Source of the DNA: Nepenthes gracilis
Lineage: Eukaryota; Streptophyta; Magnoliopsida; Caryophyllales; Nepenthaceae
Direction: 5' to 3'
Length of the DNA: 64,000 bases
Assembly: GCA_033239525.1 (NCBI GenBank)
Contig: BSYO01000010.1
Location: 13,236,042-13,300,041 of the forward strand
A model generated the notes under the pieces. It made no database searches. It had not been told where the DNA came from and worked only from the letters and a program-made list of their open reading frames with translations. Shown in pieces: positions 1-12,916 of the stretch (position 1 is the first letter of the stretch; each line of letters opens with the position of its first letter). A program made the position numbers and the translations under genes.

Positions 1-3000
1 TGATTTGTTTATCAAATATAGAAAAGAAATTGTGTTTTTTTTTTTTAAATAGAGTTTTTATTTTGACTAAATGAGAATAATTATAGAAAATTAAAATATA
101 TTCGAATATATTCTAATATATTATTTTTAAATTAAAGATTAAGCATAATATCTACAGTTCAGAAAATTAACGTTTGATTCTAATTATTGAAAATATTATA
201 TAGTCGGTCTACACTACAAGTCATGAAGGGTAATGCTTAGCTTTACGTTATGTGGAAGCAATTATAGTCTGATATTTGATATTTGACCTCTATTGATGAA
301 GTTATTGTCAATCAATACTGCTTGTATTTTATATAATTTTTACATGTTTTTATCGACATTTTTAACATTTTAGCATTCATTCATTATTGTTACCCATTTG
401 TATATTTTATTCATGAATATCTACATACATATAAATTATATATACTTTGTAGAGTATTGAATTCACTATTTTTATTTTTTGCTAACTCTTTATATTAGTA
501 AATTTGGATCTCTCATAGGATTAAGGATAAAAAGTTTTAGAAGAATAGCCTTAGATTTTATTTCGATTGTCATATTTTTTTCGGATTGTGAGTTACTTAT
601 GGATGGGGGCCTCTAAATTAGGACGGTTTGATATTATTGGTAAATTAGTATTTTGGTTAAAAATAATTTTTGTTATTTTTGGATATTTGTTAATCAAGCA
701 ATAGTTCATTCTAAAGTTATCTTCGAACATGACTTTTGAACTATGGGTTTTGCTATATATTATTAAGATTTTCTAATTATGTTTGTTATAGAGTCATATC
801 CCAACTTTAGGTTATATTTTGATTATTTATTTAATTATGTGTTTAGGGCTAAAGTCGTAACATAAGCCACTAATATGAAATGTTAGGAAATACAATAAGA
901 GATTGGCTAATATTAAGTAAAATATATATGTATACAATCTATATATGATTATATATAATGAAAACACAAAAGAAATTATAATAAACATATAAGAAAATAC
1001 TGTCAAATAAGAACAAAGAACTAATGGTCAATAATAATTTTACTCACTAAGGTTAAATGTTGAATATTGAATTACGAATGTTTTCCTATAGCTCATGCGA
1101 TATATCACTATTTAAGATATTAGTAGATTAATTATATATTATTTCTTATAAGTAGGGTCAAAAGTTATTAAATATTCCATAAACCCAAATATATACTAAT
1201 ATTCCAAAGATCTATCACACATAATACTATTAAAAATATACATTCAATCATTAAGAAATAGATTGGAATCCTTCGTATCCACAAAATTGTGCCAACCACT
1301 ATCTGGCATTTGAATACTTTCTCCCACTACAATCGAATGTCAAACTTTTTCCTATTATTCTACGTCTACATTCACACATAAAATATGACTTTATATAAGT
1401 TGGCACTACTATTTAATATATCTAATACACGTATAACATTGAGAAGAAATTAATATATTATCATAAAATTAAACAAGTAATATATTAATAATAGAAATAT
1501 GATATAACATTCAAACAGTATTCAAACATGATTATTATAAAGAAGTGACATTCAAATGTCAGTCCAAACTTACTCAAATGCCATGCCTATTTTGAATGTT
1601 TCCTGATAAATATTGTTCCAACATGTTTATAACATTATTATGGCATGGATCTATGATTCCTCATGATTTAAATTAAAAAAATAACAAAAAATAAATTTTC
1701 AAAGTTTATTTAAAAAGTTACAAGTTTACTTGTCTCAAATAGCTTTCATTTCTCTTTTCCTTCTTTCCTCTCGGTCCCCTTCTTTTGAATGCACAGCTGC
1801 CCCTCTTAGTAGTTTGTCTAACATTTCCCTCAAAACTTAGTGTAGTATGTAAAGAGATGGTGCAAACTCTAATAGCTCCTAGGGTTTTAAAATAAAGGGG
1901 CACCTGAAGGTTTTTGGAGTCTCTCTCCTCCAAATAATTCCTTTTGAATTTTTGACGTTAAGGTTGATATAATCTGTTAAAGTTGATTTAATCTGTTAAG
2001 CATATTATGTGTTGGTATATTTGATGACCATATTTGGTTATTCGTTGGTGATTTTTTCATTATCTTAAAGATCTATATCAAATTCACGCCCGTTATTTGT
2101 TGATACGCAACTTTCAATATCCAGGCATGCCTAACGCTCGACTCATGCATGAGCGTTGTTTCCCATAGGCCCTCACTCGAGGTGCCTCTGATGCATGCTT
2201 GAAGCACCCTTTTACGAATGTGCACACCCAATCCACGCACGAGCGTTGGGGTGCAGACCCTATGCCAACCAGGGCAAGTCTAACCCTTGCCCAAGCGGAG
2301 CTCATACAGTGGGGTGTACATTTCTGAATGGCTGCATTTTTTAACCTAATTTTTGAGCTTTTCTATAAATGTCCACCTTCCTCTTTTTGTGTTAGAATGC
2401 TTGGTGAAATATTCTTATGGTTGCTCAGCAAAAAAGCTCTCACTTTCATACTTATAATTTGTTCATATTTGAGAAAACTTACTCTAGATTATTGTGTTTT
2501 AATTTTAAAGTTTTCCCACTTCATTTATTTTATCATATACACATTTTTCCTGCCTGTTAACCTTTGTAAGAGACATGGATTGTGTAAAAATTAGGATCTA
2601 ATAGTGTGTGAAAATTCAACAGGTTGCGAAGGAATATTGACAAGAAGACAAGGTGTCCAGTTCCGTTATCGATGGTAAATCAAAGGAGTTCTTTGGTAGG
2701 AATCACAATACGAAAGTAAGTTAGTTAAATTAGTACATTTATATCACCCGATTTATACATTGACTTTCTTAGTGCATTCTTTTTTTTAGTTGTAGAAGTT
2801 CGGAGGATTTTACTCGATAATTGCGATTATTGAGGTTTTCTTCATAACCAAAATTTTGCCTTTTCTATTATTATTATTGTTACTTAATGTTTGCATCTAG
2901 ATCTGAATATATTTTACGTATATTATATATTTATATATATTTGTATTCCACAATTTAAAAAACGGGTCGAAACTAGTGACTTAGGACTCCCTAGTCCATT

Positions 3001-4212
3001 TCATAATCTTCCTTAGAAACCTCCCTGTCTAACCTTCTAATTTAGCTAACTCCTAACTAGACATATTAGTACCAGTGTTTTTTGGCCCCAATTCTTGCTT
3101 CGACACAATAATGGGTTTTCCCAAAAAGCCAAGATTATTGCTCCTAAAATTAAGGCTAGCCGGCTAGGGCTTCTAATTCACCTTCAATGATTCCACCTTA
3201 ATTGGAAGAGCATTTTACCAATTATTTTAGATAAATTCTAGTATCAGTTTAATCAGCCGAGCAGTATAAGTTAGTATGAGTTTTAATTCACTTTCTCTAA
3301 ATACATGGTTCATAATTTTGTCAATCATACCATCCTAAAATACCCAAGTGGGCAGCCAGGGCTACATAAGATGAAGGAAGCTAGGGTTTCTTGATGTTTC
3401 ATGATTCAATTTAGCCGAGTTGCCGTAGGCCCGCATCCATTTATTTATTTATTTTCCTTCAATTAAGAATATAACTTTTGAAAATTAATTTCATATATTT
3501 GATTACTAGTCTTGCCAATTTTGAAATGTATCCTTGCCCTAAATCCTTTTATCAGCCGAGTCCATAGAGGAGTTTTCAAATTTCACCAACTAATTATTTA
3601 TAACTAGTCTTCCAACTAGTGCTTGGAAACCGTAATCTATAAGAGAAGGTTGAACTTGAAAAGTCTTTAATGGACTTATAACAATTTCGGTTGAAATACT
3701 TCAAATAATGGGGTATTTATTTATTTTTTTTGATAGAATCTACTTATATAGGTGTCAATGATGCCACTTTATAAAGTTCGACTGATTAACCTTTTAAACA
3801 TTTATAAATAAATATGAACACATATTGATAATAGTGTTATAATTTATAATAAGTCAAGTCAAAAAAAATTATTGAAATGGAGGAGCTTTGTTGGGATGGC
3901 TTGGTAAGCAAACAACCAGGCTCCAACCCCCAATTTGTTCTCTTCTTTATTTTTTAGTTTAATGATCATTTGTCGTATCAATTGTCCTCAATTACTAGAT
4001 TGAGCGTGCGACACCTATAGTCTTAAGCCTCAAAATGGGTTGCATCGTGTGTAACATTTTGACTACTTCCTTACCTTCTACTTTTTTAGAAATTGTATAG
4101 CGAACCCGATAAGATTGAGCTATCTAGTTCTCTTTTTGTTAGAGTAACTGAATTCTAGGCCCCCTTCATATTGAACCAAAATATTCTCTCTTCTTCCAAA
4201 TTTGTGGTTTTT
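1..4212. other. AT-rich intergenic DNA, no gene recognised
   Basis: I see no ORF with recognisable domains or convincing splice structure. Homopolymer and AT tracts dominate. A GC-richer island at about 2113-2320 carries several GAGCG/CGCTC motifs and may be a fragment of a repeat. The 88-codon frame at 2328-2594 is hydrophobic and AT-biased and resembles chance translation. Nothing else is supported. Confidence 0.6.
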
Positions 4213-4217
4213 CTATT

Positions 4218-5275
4218 TGATGGGTATACTAGAAATGGGCTGACCCCAAAGAGTCAACAAAGGCCCAAGAGAGACGGTCAACCTTTCTTGCGGCCCAGAA
4301 CGGGCTCAGAATTGAAAGGCCCAGGACGGTCAACGCTGGCATTGACCGTTCGGGCGGCCAACGCACGCAGACGGTCAACTCTAGCGTTGACCGTCCGCGT
4401 GCTACGCTTTGGGCCCAAAGGAGGCTCTTCTACAGTAACGGGTTTGGTCCGTTTAGGCTTACGAATCATCAAAAGGCCAACAATGGCTTTCCAAGGATTT
4501 TTCACGATCCCAACTGGCACCAAAAAGGATATTGACAATATTGGCGCCTCCCATATAAGGAAGGCGCCAGATTTTTTCAAATCTTTGCCAACTCAGGCTC
4601 TCCAACGGTAACATATACAGAAGGAAGGAGTCTGGTTTGAAAAGCTGTTGGCCACCTCAGAAGGAAACTATCATTCGCAGCTTGGCAACTGACATCAGCC
4701 CCAAAAGGAAGGCCAGCCAGTAGATCACAGAGCCAATCCCTCTTTTCAAAGAAGGAGGATCACCCTCTCCACCATAAAAGAAACCCTGGATTCACCATCC
4801 AGGGCACGCTTTCATGGACGCTTTCAATCGCCCTCTCAATTGCATGCACCGTCTGTAATACGGACGAGTGCTCTTAGAGATCTGCTTTCTCGGCCATTAA
4901 TATTCTCAAAAACTGCCCAAGTTCTCAACTACGCAAACACATTCACCAACAACCCTAAGGCAAATAAGCGAGCCTCTCATGGCCGTTTATTGCCTTCCCA
5001 CCTTCCAGATTCAAGAAGATCTCACGTCTCTCTTACATTTGGAAAAAAAACACTCTTTCTGTCTCTATCTTTCTCTCAGTTTCAATTTCATCCTTTCGAA
5101 GGCTGTTTTACCGACTTGAGTATCGGAGTGTTTTCGGTGGGATAACTTTCCGCCGACACACTGACTTCTTGTTCTGTTTAGTGGTGTGCAGGATCCAACT
5201 CAGGGAACGGAGCCAGAACCAAATATCAAGAGGATTACCCGAATCTGTTCAAAATTCTGATCCAGAGACGCATCA
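4218..5275 (+). mobile_element. Solo LTR, Ty3/gypsy (Tat-like)
   Basis: The stretch begins TGATGGGTATACTAG and ends GACGCATCA. These ends match the LTR ends of the gypsy element at 40073-50070 (TGATGAG...; ...ACGCATCA). It is flanked by an identical 5-bp TSD, CTATT, at 4213-4217 and 5276-5280. No internal region or second LTR adjoins it, so it is what LTR-LTR recombination leaves behind. The LTR is GC-richer than its surroundings. The 146-codon plus frame at 4171-4611 and the 101-codon frame at 4840-5145 lie on LTR sequence and are not taken as genes. The TG...CA ends and TSD are seen directly; the Tat assignment is inferred from end similarity. Confidence 0.87.
4326..4394. repeat. Two consecutive W-box palindromes in the solo LTR
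   Basis: ACGGTCAA (4326-4333) and TTGACCGT (4342-4349) form an 8-bp perfect inverted repeat around an 8-base spacer. The same arms recur at 4371-4378 and 4387-4394, again with an 8-base spacer, 45 bp downstream. A further ACGGTCAAC lies near 4273. TTGACC is the core bound by WRKY factors, so this may be a regulatory block of the LTR; that role is inferred. Confidence 0.7.
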
Positions 5276-5280
5276 CTATT

Positions 5281-7526
5281 CATTTTTTGTGTGCCAGTCT
5301 TCTTCTAATGCTTTTGGTTCTACTGATAAATAACTTATAATAGTTTTTAAATTTAAATCAACTAATTGTGCTTAGATAACATTTACTCCTATAAATATTT
5401 ATTGATTTCAAAAGGTATTGAAGCCTTGGGTAGTTAAAAAAAGTGAGATGTTGTATTTCCAATATTGGACTTCTTGTGAACTTATAAAGATGTTCAAATT
5501 ATGGGTCATTTATCGTTTGAACTAGTCAAATTCAATCAGTTGTTCAAAGTATCATATTCTTCTTGCTAATTAAAAAATATTTTATTAAATAGTTGTTCAA
5601 TCATTAAGTATAACTATTTGTGTGTAATTTTTATAATTTTGGTAATTTTGTTTCAAAATATTAAAAATGGTAAGAGAATATTGTAGATTTTTTTTTATTT
5701 TATTTTATGAGTATTATAAATTCCTATATTGGATTGGCACTTAAACCCGTGGCACGTGCCATTTATTAGTGGCACAGATGTGACCTTTATGTAGCAGTAA
5801 ATGTTGATTTTGGTAGCTTTATTAAGTAATTTAACTTTCAATAATTATTTCAACTAACATAAGTTCTAATAATCATTTATTTCAACATGTATTTTTTATA
5901 TCATTTTTATCTATAAATAAGCCTTTGTCATCAATTTTGGAGAACCATGAATCTCAACAAATAATCTAGATTTTATATGTAACTATTTATTTGAAAAAAT
6001 AATTTTTTAGCATCACATAATTCTGGTTTTATTGTTCAAAATTTAATCTCATTAGTATGTAAAATACAGTCAAATAAGGGCTTTATTATATTCTTGATAC
6101 AATTCATAAAAATAAGGAATGAATTGTATTAAGGAAAATGATATCATAATATATCTTAAAATTATTTCTTAAGATATTCTATTTAATAGGACATATTTGA
6201 TTATTAAAATTTATTATTTTTTTCAATGCATATATTCTTATTTTATTGAATGCATTAAAGTTTGATTTTTTTTTTTTTAAATATAAGATATAGTCTAGCA
6301 TAAGCTAGAGCTGGACATAAATCCTGAAAATCATGGGGGAAATAATCCAATAAACCACTGAATAAGGAAGAAGAAAGCAAGGAGGCTATGCCATTATCTA
6401 CTTGAACATAAATTACAGTGCTTCATTTAATATGAAGCACTCCCATAGTTACCAAATTAGAAAAATAAAAATCTATAAATTAACACCTTCGGGCTAGTGC
6501 TATTTACCATGATGAATTTTGGTACTATGGTTGAGCTTATGGTTACGATTTTAATTCATATTACTCCATCTCTAAGTATACATATAAAATTTTATATCTA
6601 AAATTAGCCTGAAAAAACATAATTCAAGGGAGATTATTTGCTTAAAGAACACTTGCATTTCATAAACCTAATTGAAGTTTTATCCGAGCCTCAAAAAATA
6701 ACTAACAGAATATGATTTGTTAATATTACAATTTAAGAATATATTTTCCGAACCAGAGAATTTACTAACAGGCAGCAGCAGCAGCAGCATAGCCAAAACA
6801 AGTTGAAATGTTGAGATTTAAAGATAAGAATAATCCTTCATCTGCAACTGTAAATTTCACTAACTCCATTTCATCAACAGCAGAGAAGAATGCAACATAC
6901 CAACATTAGGTAGTGACAATACGGGAACAAGAGATGAAATAAGGGAGTTTAGAGTGGTGAACGTATTGAAAAATAAAATGTGTTTATGATACGAAATAGT
7001 CATGTGAATTTTAATGTTAACCCACAAAAAAATGTAACTAATAAATGTTTTTAGCTAACAGATTATAAACTAACACTACTAAAATACGCCTATCTATCTA
7101 TTTAAATTTGTTGAATAAGCATGTAATGGGTCACATAAGAAGCATGTCTTGCCGTATAGCATCAACGTGTGCCTTGTCGTATCACACAAAATGTGACCTT
7201 TTTATCAAACGGGTAATATTGACACAATTATTAATCATACCATGTTTGTATTGGCTTATAATCTTCTATACCCATGTCCCGACGCATCACTGATACCACA
7301 TTTCAACGGAAACTAACACTCCCAACTAAAATAGAGTTTTCAAACAGATCAAGAATGTCTACTTCCAGCATAAACATCTTTGTCCCAAGTCATCTATAAT
7401 ATATAGTTTATGTTTTAAACGAAAAAAAACCATACATAGCCTTCCTTCAAGTAATAAAGTTTTGGAAATTGAAACAGGAGGCATTATTTTCTCCAAATCA
7501 CCTGGACTTCCAGGGCATTAAATAAT
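5281..7526. other. Intergenic DNA, no gene recognised
   Basis: The region is mostly AT-rich. It contains a 10-bp palindrome GGCACGTGCC with a G-box core near 5751 and a short (GCA)n run near 6775. Short frames at 7108-7293 and elsewhere show no recognisable domain. No transposon ends could be placed. Confidence 0.5.
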
Positions 7527-7678
7527 TCAGGATATGCACTTGTTTATGCTCCCGCTTAATGACCAAGCAACAGCAAATACCTCAGTCATCGTTTCAAAGG
7601 GCAATGTTCTCCTGATTACAAGATGCCCTGTTGGTTTCGCCCTTCTTTTTCCTTGTCTTGAATCTGAATCCCAGGTCC
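7527..7678 (-). other. Candidate terminal exon of an unrecognised gene (weak)
   Basis: On the minus strand an acceptor-like GATGTGCAG precedes 49 open codons ending in TGA at 7527-7529. In the same frame a TAA lies just upstream of the acceptor, so the open frame starts about where an exon would. The peptide includes RRAKPTGHLVIRR and FAVAWSLSGSINK and is less AT-biased than its surroundings. I do not recognise it and found no convincing upstream exon. It could be the last exon of a gene, a pseudogene remnant or chance. Confidence 0.22.
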
Positions 7679-7776
7679 CTGCACATCTTTATAGGATGCT
7701 GAGTAGACAGAGCACATGAAAAAAAAAAATAGAGAGTTAGATATCTTTCATGTTTTGTTTCGATAGGTTAAATTTT

Positions 7777-8745
7777 TGTTGGGTTATGACTCATTCTCGT
7801 ATTAGCCCCTCCATTTAATATGTCGTTTGGTAGTTCGAATTATATCATATAGGTGTCGTATTGATATCATGGACTTTCTAAATTAAAAAGGATTTGATTT
7901 TCTTTGATTGGGAAAGATTTGATTTTAAGAAATATTTAATGAAATTATTTTTTAATTTGAAAATATCGTTATTTAGAAAAGACTTGATTTTGATTTTGAG
8001 AAATATTTGGTGAGATTATTTCCTAATTTGGAGATATCGTTGGTTACGAAACATTTGGAAAAATATTTGGTGAGACTATTTTCTAATTTAGATATGTCGT
8101 TAATTAAAATTATATTTACTTCCTAATTAATTTAGGGTAAAAGCTCTATATAAAGGACCCTAATGTTAGAGATTCAAGTAATCAAGTAATCATTCATGAG
8201 TTGAATAAAAAATGAGAGAAAGAGAAAGAAAATGGAGAAGAGGAAAGTTCGTGCATCCAATATAGTTTCGAATCGTATTTCAATCTCCGCCGACTTTAGG
8301 TACATTGTTTTTGGAGTTGCAAAGAACATTTTTACCAGTCATATTTTTACTATTTTATTTTATACTTTATGTTACTTAGTCTATTTGTTATAAGTTGTCT
8401 AATCTTTGTATTTGTGAGGTATACGTACCGTTATTACAAAATATCTAATCCTTATATTTGTACAGTTTGTGTAACCATTATTTCAATGTGTCTAATTCTT
8501 ATATTTATGATATTTGTGTAACAATTATTACAATGTGTCTAATCTTTATATTTATGGGTTTGTGTGGCCTGTACTTTTATAATAGATTTGTTCGGACGTA
8601 TTATCTCCTATTTTTTCCTCATATTTTTAAGAAAATTTTTCTACGTAAAAGTTACATCTTATTTTATAATTGGTAATTGTGGTATACTTATTGTGAATTG
8701 TTAATCATTTCCTCATAATTTAAATAAGTTGTCCGAGTTCCAACA
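7777..8745 (+). repeat. Copia-1 5' LTR
   Basis: This 969-bp LTR runs from TGTTGGGTTATGAC to CCAACA. It contains two internal imperfect tandem arrays. One is at about 7909-8110, built on a unit of about 65 bp that includes ATTTGGTGAGATTATTT. The other is at about 8394-8575, with four units of about 46 bp built on TCTAATCCTTATATTTGT. Short open frames inside it (for example 8458-8676) are products of the array, not genes. Confidence 0.88.
8147..8154 (+). promoter_or_regulatory. TATA box of Copia-1 5' LTR
   Basis: TATATAAA lies in AGCTCTATATAAAGGACCC, and the equivalent position of the 3' LTR keeps TATATAAA at 13351-13358. Conservation between diverged LTRs supports this as the element's U3 promoter core, with transcription expected shortly downstream. 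Confidence 0.65.
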
Positions 8746-8747
8746 AG

Positions 8748-8759
8748 TGGTGTCAGAGC
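8748..8759 (+). other. Copia-1 primer-binding site
   Basis: TGGTGTCAGAGC follows the LTR end after two bases and differs by one base from the plant copia consensus TGGTATCAGAGC, which pairs with initiator tRNA-Met. A second, weaker match, TGGTATTAGAAA, lies about 28 bp downstream. Confidence 0.8.
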
Positions 8760-8820
8760 TCTTATTAATACCAATAAGTGGTATTAGAAATATAGTTATT
8801 TGTATCGTTTATTTGAATCG

Positions 8821-11800
8821 ATGGAGATAGGAAACAAAATAGTTTGTTTAAATGTTACAAACTATGATATTTGGAGGAATAAGATGAAAGATTTATTATT
8901 TATAAAAATAATACATCTTCCGGTATTTGCTAAATAGAGGCTTGAGTCAAAATTTGAGGAGGAATGGGCTTTCGAATATGAACAAGTTTGTGACTATATT
9001 CGATAATTTGTAAATGATAATGTGTACAAATTACATTTGAAATGAGACGAATGCAAAGATGTTGTCAGAGAAGTTGGAGATGCTCTATGCTTTAAAAACC
9101 GGTAACAATAAATTATATCATTTGATAAAATTGATGCAATTGAGGTACAAGGAAGACACGCCTATTGTCGGTCACTTGAACTAGTTTCAATGATATGTGA
9201 ATCAGCTGAGTGGCATGGGCATCAAACTTAATGATGAGTTGCCAAATTTGTGGCTATTAACTACCTTACCTGGCTCTTAGAAGGTGATACAGATCACTAT
9301 CGTCAGTATTGTTCCAAATGCCGTGGTGATTCTAAAAATAGTAAAGGGAGCCGTGTTAAATGAGATAAGATGTCAACCATGGGAGTTTTCTTCTTCGCAC
9401 TTCAAAGTATTAACCTCTGAATCATGAGGAAGGAAGAAAGGGTGTGGCCCTAAATTTGGTGAGAATGGCCGAAATAAATTTCGATCGAGATATCAAAACC
9501 TCGAGTGTCATTACTGCGAGAAAAAGGGACACATCAAGATGTACTATTACAAATAGAAGCGTGAAAGCGCCGATAGTAATGAGAAGAAAATGAACAATGC
9601 TCGAAATGAGGAGAAAGCCTCAGTTACTTCCAAGGCTGACATTTGGATGGTGTGTCAAGAGGACGAGATGATCAATCTAGCGGATCACGAGACCAACTAA
9701 GTGGTGGACAACGATGCCTCATTCTACATCACGTCACGGAAAGAATTTTTCACATCTTATACTTTCGGTGATTTTAGAGTATTGAAGATGGGTAATAAAG
9801 GCACATTCCAAATTGTCGGCTGTTATAACATGTGTCTTATTACCAACGATGGGACCAAACTACTGTTAAAGGACGTATGATATGTCTCGGATAATCGGCT
9901 GAACCTAATTTTAGCGGAAAAGCATGAATATAAAGGATTTTGCAACACTTTTTACGAAGGAGTGTGGAAGTTAATTTGAGAATCTCTAGTAATTGTTCGG
10001 GGAAAGAAAGTTTTTAACTTGTATGTGTTGCAAGCATCAATTGCAATTGGAGATGTGTATATTGTTAGAAGTGATGAGTCTTCATTTTTGGCATCAACGG
10101 CTAAGTCAAATGGGCGAGAAGGGGCTGAATTGTCTAGTCAAGAAAGACTTCCTACTGGGTGTAAAGGAAGCCAAGTTGAAAATTTATCCTCATTGCATGG
10201 CGGGGAAGCAACGACGAGTTTTGTTTCATAGAAACTCGTTCACAAAGAAGGCCGATCTTCTTGAATTGGTCCACACTGACATATGTAGTTCTTTCGAGGT
10301 GAAGGCACTCAGAGGAATACTATATTTCATTATATTCATTGACGATTGTTTAAGAAAATTGTAGGTGTATCCATTTAAGTCGAAGGATCAAACCTTTGAT
10401 ATCTTTGAACATTTTCATACCTTGGTTGAGAGGCAAATGGGAAAAAAGTTGAAGTGCATCTGGAGTGACAACGGCGGCAAGTATATCGGAGCATTTGATG
10501 TGTATTGTCAATCTCACGGAATTCATCCCCAAAGAATTCCACCGAAGACACCGCTACTGAATGGTGTGGCCAAACGGATGAATAGGACGCTGATGGAGAA
10601 AGTTCAATGTGTGCTTTCGAAGGAAAAGCTCCCCGGTTCATTTTAAGGAAGCCTTGGGAGTCGCAACTCATGTTATCAATCTATCATCGAGCAGTCCATT
10701 GAATGAAAAAGTACTAGAGAAAGTGCGGCCCAAGAAGAAAGTATCTTATGACCACTTGTGCATATTTGGGTGTAAGACCTTTGTACACATCCTTAAGGAC
10801 AATAGGTCTAAGCTAGAGTCGAAGACAATACAATGAATTTTTCTCAACTACGGGAAAGATAAGTTAGGATATCGGTTCTACGATTTGAGAGAGAAGCTTG
10901 TCAAATCAAGGGATGTGGTGTTTGATGGGGATGAGACGATTGAAGGAATCGGCAAAGAGGCAAAAATTGTTTCCAACAATGATGGCAGTCGCGTTTGCGA
11001 TATGAATATTGAGTCCTTGATACCAATACCTGTTCATAATGAAGGCGATGATCAAGGCAATCTCAAAAAGAAAGAAGATTGTTAGACTCCTATAAAGATT
11101 GAAGGCCCTCTGTTCCTCTATCAGCTGATGAGTATGTGTTACTTATTAATAGAGGAGAGCTTGAAAGCTTTGAAGAAGAGATGGAGGATGAGCACAAAGT
11201 AGAGTGGATGGAAGCCATACAAGATGAAATGAAATCGTACAAGAAAATCACTTGTTTAAATTAACAAAACTACCAAAGGAAAAGTGAGTATTGAAGAACA
11301 AGTGGGTTTTCCGTTTAAAGGCCGATGAGAACAGCCCACAACCGAGATATAATGCGAGGTTGGTTGTGAAAGGTTTTAATCAATAGAAGGGTATTAATTT
11401 TGATGAAATTTTTGCCCCGATTGTGAAGATATCTTCAATCCGGGTGGTACTAGGATTGGCCGCGATTCTTAATTTGAAAGTTGAACTGTTGAATGTGTGG
11501 ACAACATTTTTTCATGGTGACTTTGAGGGAGAGATTTACATAGAACGGCCAAAGGGATTCCAAATTGAGGGGAAGGAACATTTGGTATATTATATGAAGA
11601 AAAGCCTATACGGGTTGAAATAAGCTCCGAGACAATGGTATAATAAGTTTGAGTTTGTCGTGGTGGGTTAACGCTGTCGGAAGGCTACTTTGGATCATTG
11701 TGTTCTTGTTCAAAGATTTTCTGAAGATGATTTCATTATTCTTCTACTCTATATGAATGATATACTGATTGTTTGACGCAATGTCTCCTAGATTACTAAA

Positions 11801-12860
11801 TTAAAATAACGGCTCAAAAAGTCCTTTGCCATAAAGGATTTGGGGCCGATAAAGTAAATTTTAAGTATTAGAATATTTTACGATCATAAGGTAAGAAAGT
11901 TATAAATGTCATAGGATAGCTATGTTAAGAAGGTACTTCAATATTTCAAAATGGAGAAGTCCAAGGCGGATCACTGAATTGAAGCAACAGCTTGAGAAAT
12001 CCTTTGCCATGAAGGATTTTTGGCTGGTGAATCAAATTCTGGCTATTAAAACATTTCACGACTGTAAGACAAGGAAGTTGTGGATGTTCCAGGAGAGCTA
12101 TGTTGAGAAGGTATTTCAACATTTCAATATCGAGAAATCCAAACCGGCAAGCACTCCATTGACCAATCACTTTAAACTGAGCAACCGGCAATACCCTTTT
12201 ATGATTGATGAAAAGGCAAGTATGAGAAGTGTAACCGACTCTTCGGCCATTGGTAACTTGATGCATGCTATAGTGTGTACAACACTAGATATTGCTCATA
12301 CTATTGGCACAATAAGTCGATTTTTGTCAAATCCAGGTAAGGAGCATTAGTTTACAGTAAAATGGATATTAAGATATTTTTGAGGAACTTTCAAATTGTG
12401 TTTGTATTTCGGAAGCGACAAGACACTTCTAGTTGGGTATACCGATATAGATATGTTCGATGATGTTGACTCTCGAAAGTCTACTTCAGAAAATTTAGTC
12501 ATGTTAGCGATAAGAGTTATTTCTTGGCATTCGAAGTTGTAGAAATGTGTTACTTTCTCGACCACCAAGGTAAGATTTATTGCTATGACGGAGGTAAGCA
12601 AGAAAATATTGTCAATGAAGAAGTTTATCCGGGAGCTCAGCTTCAAATAGGAGTGATATGTGCTGTTTTTTAACAATCAAAGTGTAATTTACCTTTACAA
12701 AAATTCATCATTTCATTCCAATTTAAAGCACATTGATGTGAGAATTAATGAGTATAGGATGTTGTGGACTCGGAGTTATTGATGCTTAACAAGGTCAAGA
12801 CCGAGGAGAATGGATCGATTATGATAATCAAGGTGTCGTAGAGAAAAAAGCTTGAAGTTT
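8821..12860 (+). pseudogene. Copia-1 gag-pol pseudogene
   Basis: From the ATG at 8821 the frame gives a copia gag N-terminus (NYDIWRNKMKDLL) that stops after about 39 codons. A zinc knuckle at 9506-9550 reads CHYCEKKGHIKMYY, with its last cysteine lost. The protease region near 9690-9900 has DNDAS where DSGAS is expected. The integrase core spans 10250-10650 (VHTDICSSF; WSDNGGKY; NGVAKRMNRTL). Reverse transcriptase runs from about 11280 (NKWVFRLKADEN; MNDILIV in place of VDDMLIV) and contains a 178-bp duplication. RNase H motifs continue to about 12800 (GYTDIDMFDD). Many stops are one C-to-T change from CAA, CAG or TGG codons, as expected from decay of methylated DNA. Nothing functional can be produced in one frame. 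Confidence 0.88.
11795..12150 (+). repeat. 178-bp direct duplication inside Copia-1 reverse transcriptase
   Basis: Segments 11795-11972 and 11973-12150 translate to the same piece of the reverse transcriptase C-terminal region: LKKSFAIKDLG... in the first copy and LEKSFAMKDFW... in the second. The first ends ...MEKSKA and the second ...IEKSKPASTPL. The copies are adjacent with no spacer and have diverged considerably, with perhaps 70-75% of bases matching by eye. The 178-bp offset is not a multiple of three, so the duplication itself shifts frame. Confidence 0.8.
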
Positions 12861-12916
12861 GCCATACTATTATTGGGATAATGACAATTGTCCCCATAAA
12901 GTCGTGAGAAAAAGTT

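Noticed and set aside
4171..5145. ORFs of 146 and 101 codons as small genes
   Set aside because: Both lie on the solo LTR defined by TG...CA ends and the CTATT duplication.
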